From Candidatus Harrisonbacteria bacterium (lineage in GTDB: Bacteria; Patescibacteriota; Minisyncoccia; UBA6257; UBA11618), in the NCBI GenBank assembly GCA_023244865.1, contig JAHFLM010000002.1:1-24394 (forward strand): 24,394 bases of DNA. The letters run 5' to 3'. The translations under genes were made by a program, and so were the position numbers. Every line of letters begins with the position of its first letter. Within the stretch, counting starts at the first letter, position 1. The notes under the pieces are model-generated. The model was not told the origin of the DNA and searched no databases. It was given only the letters and a program-made list of their open reading frames with translations. Positions 20,512-24,394 of the stretch are shown here, one piece after another.

Positions 20512-20877
20512 GTGCCAGAATTTAAAGAGATTCTACCTAAATATCTCGAAAGTCTCAATGAGAGAGATCAGCGATCCCGAGTTTACAGTGCTCATCAAAA
20601 TATCGGCCTCGAACTAGCAAGAATTTTAGAAGATCCGAAACACGTGCCGATCTACATCAAGTTTGCTAAAAACTTCGATCATCAGCTCCTCATGATGGCC
20701 GCGAAAAACATTTGCGAAAAAAAAGATATTAAAAACAAAGGCGCCTACTTTACCAAAACCTGGCTCCTCAATAATAAATTTCCTAAAAAAATAAAAGATG
20801 CATCCGCTACCCCCAATTTACACAATTCAAAAAAAAGAGGAAGAAAAATTTCTCCGCCAAAAAACAGCCTCTTTTGA
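20512..20877 (+). CDS. Hypothetical helical protein (121 aa), overlaps def
   Basis: GTG start at 20512, with TGCTTAAAT immediately upstream. Residues 1-90 are coherent (FKEILPKYLESLNERDQRSRV, then LELARILEDPKHVPIYIKFAKNFDHQLLMMAAKNI) and helical. The last 25 residues (ATPNLHNSKKRGRKISPPK) are basic and read the same DNA as the N-terminus of def in another frame. The overlap is 80 bp, so the natural C-terminus may be a by-product of overprinting. No family recognised. Confidence 0.62.
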   Translation: MPEFKEILPKYLESLNERDQRSRVYSAHQNIGLELARILEDPKHVPIYIKFAKNFDHQLLMMAAKNICEKKDIKNKGAYFTKTWLLNNKFPKKIKDASATPNLHNSKKRGRKISPPKNSLF

Positions 20878-21262
20878 TTTCTCTAAATTCACCAAAAAAG
20901 AAATCCGCGAACTTTTAAAAACCATGCGCTTGGTAATGCACGCCGCAAACGGCGTCGGCCTCTCCGCTAACCAAATCGGTTTAAATCTCCGCGTCTTCGT
21001 GGCTCAAGTAGAAAATAAATTTTACGCGGTTTTCAACCCAGAAATAACCAAGCTTTCTAAAGAAGAAGTCTTAATGGAAGAAGGCTGCCTGAGCGTCCCA
21101 GATGTTTTCAGCGAAATTTCTCGCCCCGAAAAAGTCTGGCTCAAAGGCTTCGACGCCAATAATAAAAAAATCGAATTCAAAGCCTGGGGCCTCCTAGCCC
21201 GAGTCTTCCAACACGAAGTCGACCACCTAAACGGCAAACTCTTCATCGACTATATTAAATAA
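20798..21262 (+). CDS. def: Peptide deformylase
   Basis: Removes the formyl group from the N-terminal Met of new proteins. 154 aa with the three PDF motifs: GVGLSANQIG (52-61, usually GxGLAAxQ), EGCLS (C97) and QHEVDH (H139, E140, H143), the Cys-His-His metal site with catalytic Glu. The N-terminal helix (EIRELLKTMRLVMHAAN) is typical. The start is within the previous gene's 3' end and has no clear ribosome site, so coupling is likely. fmt follows 102 bp downstream, pairing formylation and deformylation. Confidence 0.95.
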   Translation: MHPLPPIYTIQKKEEEKFLRQKTASFDFSKFTKKEIRELLKTMRLVMHAANGVGLSANQIGLNLRVFVAQVENKFYAVFNPEITKLSKEEVLMEEGCLSVPDVFSEISRPEKVWLKGFDANNKKIEFKAWGLLARVFQHEVDHLNGKLFIDYIK

Positions 21263-21264
21263 CA

Positions 21265-21360
21265 AGAAATTAAGAATTATAGTTTAAGAATTAAAAAATG
21301 TATTTTATTAAATAAATTCAATTTCCTAATTACTAATTCTTAACTCTTAGTTTCTAATTA
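21265..21360. repeat. AT-rich AAGAATTA-type repeat between def and fmt
   Basis: Contains TTAAGAATTA and TTTAAGAATTA in direct order and, later, TAATTACTAATTCTTAACTC as an inverted counterpart, with almost no G or C. Such AAGAATTA strings are common intergenic filler in related genomes (recalled). No gene or clear terminator is seen. Confidence 0.4.
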
Positions 21361-21364
21361 AAAT

Positions 21365-22174
21365 ATGAAATACCTCTTCTGGGGCACCCCAGACTTCGCC
21401 TCAACCATCTTAGAAAAATTAATCGCCGCTAATCTCAAGCCCCTCATAGTCGTCACCAACCCCGACCGTCCTTTTGGCCGTCATAAAATTCTCACCGCCT
21501 CACCAGTCAAAGTCCTCGCCGAAAAAAATAATATTCTCACTCTCACGCCAGAAACTTTAGATGAAGCCTTTTACGAAAAAATTAAAAATCTGGACCTTGA
21601 TTTCTCCGTCCTCGCCGCCTACGGCAAAATCCTCCCAGCTAATATTATTTCTATTAAACCAATCGTCGTCGTGCACCCCTCACTTCTGCCAAAATATCGC
21701 GGCGCTACCCCCATCCAAACCACTCTTTTAAACGGCGACACCGAAACCGGCACCTCTCTTTTCTACATGGATGAAAAAGTAGATCACGGCCCAATCATTA
21801 TTCAAAAAAATCTCGAGATCGATGAAGCCGACAATTATTTATCCCTCGCTAAAAAACTAGCCAACTTAAGCGCCGAAGCCTTAATCGAAACCCTCCCTAA
21901 TTTAAATTCCATCGAAGCCAAGGAGCAAGATCACGCAGCCGCCACCTTCACAAAAAAAATCTCAACCGAAATGGCCGAGGTAAATTTAGCAACCGATTCT
22001 CCCGAAGTTATTTATCACAAAATAAAAGCCTTAAATCCCGAACCCGGCACCTTTACCTTTATTAATAATAAAAGAGTGAAACTCCTAGAAGTTCAAAAAG
22101 AAAGCAATAAAGTGGTTATCACGAAAACCCAAACCGAAGGAGAAACTCCAAAAGAAAATAATATCACCCTATAA
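21365..22174 (+). CDS. fmt: Methionyl-tRNA formyltransferase with unusual catalytic Asn position
   Basis: Formylates initiator Met-tRNA using 10-formyl-THF. 269 aa, shorter than the usual 310. Clear motifs: FWGTPDFAS (5-13), DRPFGRHKILTASPVK, HPSLLPKYRGATPIQ (104-118), KVDHGPI (D140) and the C-terminal NPEPGTF. The catalytic triad of Fmt is Asn-x-His...Asp; here the residue two before His104 is Val102 instead of Asn (VVVHPSLL). His and Asp are kept. The gene is followed directly by a palindromic element at 22192. Confidence 0.93.
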   Translation: MKYLFWGTPDFASTILEKLIAANLKPLIVVTNPDRPFGRHKILTASPVKVLAEKNNILTLTPETLDEAFYEKIKNLDLDFSVLAAYGKILPANIISIKPIVVVHPSLLPKYRGATPIQTTLLNGDTETGTSLFYMDEKVDHGPIIIQKNLEIDEADNYLSLAKKLANLSAEALIETLPNLNSIEAKEQDHAAATFTKKISTEMAEVNLATDSPEVIYHKIKALNPEPGTFTFINNKRVKLLEVQKESNKVVITKTQTEGETPKENNITL

Positions 22175-22191
22175 AAATTATTTTCCGAGCT

Positions 22192-22293
22192 GTCATTCAG
22201 AGCCCAACCTTGTTTAATTTTTTAATAAAAATTAATTACAAAGTTGAGGCGTGGAATCTACTTGTAGTGAGCTTGTCGAATCTATTCAATATT
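22192..22293. repeat. GTCATTCAGAG / CGTGGAATCTATTC palindromic element, copy 2
   Basis: GTCATTCAGAG, hairpin CAACCTTGTTTAATT... to ...ACAAAGTTG, GAGGCGTGGAATCTA, then an extra 24 bp (CTTGTAGTGAGCTTGTCGAATCTA), then TTCAATATT. The extra piece duplicates AATCTA and contains GAGCTTGTCGAA, a common dispersed motif. Same family as 12018-12191. Confidence 0.7.
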
Positions 22294-22300
22294 TAAAAAT

Positions 22301-22338
22301 AAAAAAATCACCGCCAAGCGCGTAGCTTGAAACGGTGA
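22301..22338 (-). terminator. Intrinsic terminator after tRNA-Leu (minus strand)
   Basis: TCACCG...AAGC / GCTT...CGGTGA stem followed on the minus strand by seven T residues, 3 bp after the tRNA end. Confidence 0.82.
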
Positions 22339-22341
22339 AAT

Positions 22342-22426
22342 TGTCCCAGATGGGAGTCGAACCCACACGCTCCTTTCGGAACCCCGGATTTTAAGTCCGG
22401 TGCGTCTGCCATTCCGCCACTGGGAC
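22342..22426 (-). tRNA. tRNA-Leu (anticodon TAA)
   Basis: Class II tRNA, 85 nt including the discriminator A. Acceptor GTCCCAG pairs with CTGGGAC. The D-arm GGCGGAATGGCAGACGC, anticodon stem CCGGA / TCCGG with loop CTTAAAA (anticodon TAA, reads UUA), a long variable arm (GTTCCGAAAGGAGC region) and T-arm GTGGGTTCGACTCCCAT are all in place. CCA is not encoded (AATTTCACC follows), so the tRNA nucleotidyltransferase must add it. It lies 8 bp after the stop of the 22435 gene. Confidence 0.95.
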
Positions 22427-22434
22427 GAGCCGGA

Positions 22435-22779
22435 TTACTCTGGGGACCAGATAGCTGTATTCCCCTCACCTGGGTATGGCTTACGCAAGATTTCGGGTGC
22501 GGTTGGGCTATCGTCGTTGTAGGCCGATTGATCTCTCTTCAACCTATCAAGCATTGCATCGTAGCCATGCATAGTCTTGATTGTCCAAAATTCCCGAAGC
22601 TCCTCTTGGCTCTCCGAGAGTTCGCCGCTCAACCGATTGCACTCGCCATTCAGGTAGTCGATATGCTCGTCCGCAGCTTTTCGCTCCTCATCAAGTCCTT
22701 TTCGAAGCTTTCTATTTTGGAAGAGGAGGCCGGCGATCACAACCACATTCAGAATAACCAGGGCGATTGTCCAATTCAT
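22435..22779 (-). CDS. Single-helix membrane protein with coiled coil (114 aa), unknown
   Basis: The ATG at 22779 has AAAGGA 7 nt upstream and is preferred to the earlier one at 22818. Residues 3-20 (WTIALVILNVVVIAGLLF) are a membrane anchor. A long charged coiled coil follows (KLRKGLDEERKAADEHIDYLNGE... to ESQEELREF), then a Pro-rich C-terminus (APEILRKPYPGEGNT). Base composition is balanced in G and C, unlike its neighbours. It is transcribed with tRNA-Leu from a TTGACT/TATAAT promoter. No family recognised. Confidence 0.65.
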   Translation of the reverse strand: MNWTIALVILNVVVIAGLLFQNRKLRKGLDEERKAADEHIDYLNGECNRLSGELSESQEELREFWTIKTMHGYDAMLDRLKRDQSAYNDDSPTAPEILRKPYPGEGNTAIWSPE

Positions 22780-22864
22780 GTCAGGTTCCTTTGCAAAGAA
22801 TAGAGTTTTTCTAACCAAATTCTAATTTTTACGAGCCACGATAACTCGCTTGTGTCCTACCTAA

Positions 22865-22894
22865 ATTATACCACAAAAAAGCCTAAAAAGTCAA
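22865..22894 (-). promoter_or_regulatory. Promoter for the 22435 gene plus tRNA-Leu unit
   Basis: Minus strand TTGACT (22894-22889), 18 bp, TATAAT (22870-22865). It predicts a leader of about 80 nt with a CGAG/CTCG hairpin. Confidence 0.65.
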
Positions 22895-22934
22895 TATAAA
22901 GCAAATAAGCCCATGAAACCTACTTGAAAAACAA

Positions 22935-22960
22935 ATAAAAAAGCCCCTCCTAGGGCTTTT
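22935..22960 (-). terminator. Terminator of the ClpP-like operon (minus strand)
   Basis: AAAAGCCC, loop, GGGCTTTT with T-run on the minus strand; directly follows the 22963 stop. Confidence 0.85.
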
Positions 22961-22962
22961 AC

Positions 22963-23538
22963 TTAAATAATCTGATCCACAATCCCCATCTTCTTCATTT
23001 GCTGAGCCGACCACCTAGTCTTTCTCTTAATCAAACAATCTACTTGTTCTTGCGAAAGATTATAAAGCCTTCTTAATAAATCATTAGAAAACCGGTGCTG
23101 CACCCTAATCGAATCACGAAGATCAGAAGATTCATCGATATCCATATTACAAGGTTCAACCGGTACATAAAGCTTATGAAAGAAAAATCTCGACATTCGA
23201 CAGGCTTGCTTCACAATCCCCGCCCCAAAGATCAAAGTGCCAGCCGAGCTCACATAACCGAAAGCTGTCGTCGCCAGTTGCACGTTATTCACTCTCACGA
23301 AATCCAAAAAAGCCTGAGCAACATTAAAAGGACCGCCATCGCTCCTAATCCACAAATCAATTATAGCCATGGGATCCTCAAAAATTATTGGGGAAATCTG
23401 ATCTATCACCCTCTCCAAATGAGCGTCGTCAACATCACCAATCCAAAAAATCCTATGAACCACCTTTGGTGCCTCAGGCCCCAAAACCAACCCAAGCTTT
23501 TCTTTAGACTTACTAGATCTTTTTTCGTGACTAGCCAT
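22963..23538 (-). CDS. ClpP-like serine protease family protein, paralogue 1
   Basis: 191 aa from the ATG at 23538 (AAAGGTGG 8 nt upstream; a GTG at 23547 is also in frame). It has the ClpP fold signature: FWIGDVDDAHLERVI start strand, IDLWIRSDGG in place of YINSPGG, FGYVSSAG with the nucleophile Ser98, and FFFHKL with His121, spaced 23 apart (25 in E. coli ClpP). The Asp expected in the RDRFMSA region is missing (KRKTRWSA). Activity may rely on another acid or be lost, as in ClpR-type subunits. It is closely related to the next gene, with which it is co-transcribed; no Clp ATPase is in the window. Confidence 0.8.
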   Translation of the reverse strand: MASHEKRSSKSKEKLGLVLGPEAPKVVHRIFWIGDVDDAHLERVIDQISPIIFEDPMAIIDLWIRSDGGPFNVAQAFLDFVRVNNVQLATTAFGYVSSAGTLIFGAGIVKQACRMSRFFFHKLYVPVEPCNMDIDESSDLRDSIRVQHRFSNDLLRRLYNLSQEQVDCLIKRKTRWSAQQMKKMGIVDQII

Positions 23539-23559
23539 CACAGCCACCTTTCTACGAAA

Positions 23560-24087
23560 CTAAATAATTTCGTGAATCAAACCTTTTACCTTCATTTCTT
23601 TCGCAGTCCAACGCTTTTCTGAATCAAGTAAATCTTCCACCGCCCTCCTACTCAATTTATAAAGACTCATAAGTATTGTAATCGATTCCTCATGTCGCTC
23701 TTCTAAATTACGCGAATCAACCTTCATCTGCGGCAAATTAACATCTCGATCAAGATCAAAATTCACACACACCTTATGAAAATAAAACTTCGTTAACTTA
23801 GTCGCCCTACGCACCTTACCAGCACCAAACAAAAACAATCCTGCCGAAGCCACATCTCCCAAAGCCGTCGTCACCAAATTAACCTTTTTCACCCTTACAA
23901 AATCCAAAAAAGCTGCAACGACAGTGAAATCACCGCCGCCAGTCTTAATCCATAAATCAAATAAGGCTTTGGGGTCTTCCGCCTGAACCTCCCGAATTTC
24001 ATTAATCAAGCGCGCCAAAGTATCATCATCCACATCTCCAACCCAAAAAAGCTCATGAGCCTTAGCTGGCTTGTTTTGCCGAGTCAT
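23560..24087 (-). CDS. ClpP-like serine protease family protein, paralogue 2
   Basis: 175 aa with a strong AGGAGGT ribosome site. ClpP pattern: HELFWVGDVDDDTLARLI, LWIKTGGG (for SPGG), GDVASAG with Ser81 and FYFHKV with His104. The C-terminal KRWTAKEMKVKG corresponds to the ClpP DRFMSAxEAxxYG region but has Lys where the catalytic Asp should be. A loop at 106-125 (FDLDRDVNLPQMKVDSRN) is acidic and lineage-specific. Probably forms a ring with paralogue 1; the pair looks like a diverged duplication. Confidence 0.8.
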   Translation of the reverse strand: MTRQNKPAKAHELFWVGDVDDDTLARLINEIREVQAEDPKALFDLWIKTGGGDFTVVAAFLDFVRVKKVNLVTTALGDVASAGLFLFGAGKVRRATKLTKFYFHKVCVNFDLDRDVNLPQMKVDSRNLEERHEESITILMSLYKLSRRAVEDLLDSEKRWTAKEMKVKGLIHEII

Positions 24088-24105
24088 GCAGCACCTCCTA
24101 GAGAT

Positions 24106-24394
24106 TTATTTATCTCTCAAAGAACCAAGGGATTCATACTTCAAGACAATATCATCATCATTATAGAAGTTCAAACGCTCCACCACATCTGTCACGTCCT
24201 TCTCACCCAAATAAACAGTCAAAATATAACCCGGCCGATGTAATGGCTTCCCCCACAATTTCAAAAATGTTTCCACGCTAATGAGCTTTTCCCCCGTCAC
24301 CGTCTCCACATGAATCTTCCCCGTCGCATCATGCGTATGCACCTCCGCCATGCAAGTATCCGTAATCCCAATATCCGCCGGAATCACCTCATTC
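24106..24394 (-). CDS. HTHDATG-type conserved protein, 5' partial
   Basis: Runs off the window edge on the minus strand; the frame is open to the last base, and a GTG at 24387 is probably internal. Near the start it has ITDTCMAEVHTHDATGKIHVET, the core of a conserved bacterial C-terminal domain (THDATGxIHVE), then FLKLWGKP and a beta end with GEKDVTDVVERLNFYNDDDIVLKY. As I recall, this domain is often membrane-anchored or extracytoplasmic and of unknown function. Its stop lies 18 bp before paralogue 2 of the ClpP pair, so the three form one operon. Confidence 0.65.
   Translation of the reverse strand, partial: NEVIPADIGITDTCMAEVHTHDATGKIHVETVTGEKLISVETFLKLWGKPLHRPGYILTVYLGEKDVTDVVERLNFYNDDDIVLKYESLGSLRDK

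Noticed and set aside
22342..22779. tRNA-Leu as an attachment site with an integrated element
   Set aside because: No integrase and no duplicated tRNA 3' end were seen in the window.
19882..23538. Shared FIGDVDD-type motif in ThpR and the ClpP-like proteins
   Set aside because: The short match lies in different folds (2H phosphoesterase versus crotonase/ClpP); coincidence is most likely.

Overview
The window looks like chromosome of a Candidate Phyla Radiation (Patescibacteria) bacterium. The evidence is its compact housekeeping genes (PGK of about 323 aa, Fmt of 269 aa), a CxxC-x17-CxxC zinc-ribbon protein with a Lys/Ala tail, many short lineage-specific proteins, a tRNA without encoded CCA, and small palindromic repeats between genes. 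TGA is used as an ordinary stop and TGG for Trp, so the Absconditabacteria/Gracilibacteria code does not apply. bL9 is present, which argues against the CPR lineages reported to lack it. Much of the plus strand is visibly C/A-rich and G/T-poor whichever way genes point. The exceptions are roughly 1-1930 and 22430-22800.

Layout. 1-1253: a metal/redox pair, a DsbD_2/UreH-2-like membrane protein cut by the window edge and a membrane-anchored cupredoxin ending in CGMGM. 1410-8171: small lineage-specific genes in short operons with sigma70-type promoters (1548, 5202, 6434) and intrinsic terminators; one encodes a GDVSxIx heptad-repeat protein. Inside this stretch are a lone Pycsar-effector-like protein (3689-4186, minus) and mscL with a partner gene. 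8307-12660: the CxxC-x17-CxxC protein, two DoxX-type membrane proteins, a VOC dioxygenase-like protein and unknown membrane or secreted proteins. 12711-13424: six 46-bp palindromic tandem repeats leading straight into the promoter of the RNase P RNA gene. 13467-15232: a Cys-rich protein, RNase HI and several palindromic elements. 15223-22174: the housekeeping block of DHH phosphoesterase, pgk, rpmA (long structured leader), rplI, S41 protease, thpR, def and fmt. 22301-22894: one transcription unit combining a coiled-coil membrane protein with tRNA-Leu(UAA). 22935-24394: an operon of a HTHDATG-type protein and two ClpP-like paralogues.

How genes work together. def and fmt handle N-formyl-methionine at the two ends of translation. 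rpmA and rplI are ribosomal, and rnpB and tRNA-Leu are the RNA machinery. pgk and the DHH gene abut and are probably co-transcribed. The most distinctive parts are the repeat biology (repeats supplying stop codons, the start-side edge of a gene and a probable -35 box), the ClpP-like pair lacking a catalytic Asp, the orphan Pycsar-type effector, the heptad-repeat operon, and substitutions at expected catalytic or substrate positions in PGK and Fmt. All family calls come from reading motifs; no database search was run.
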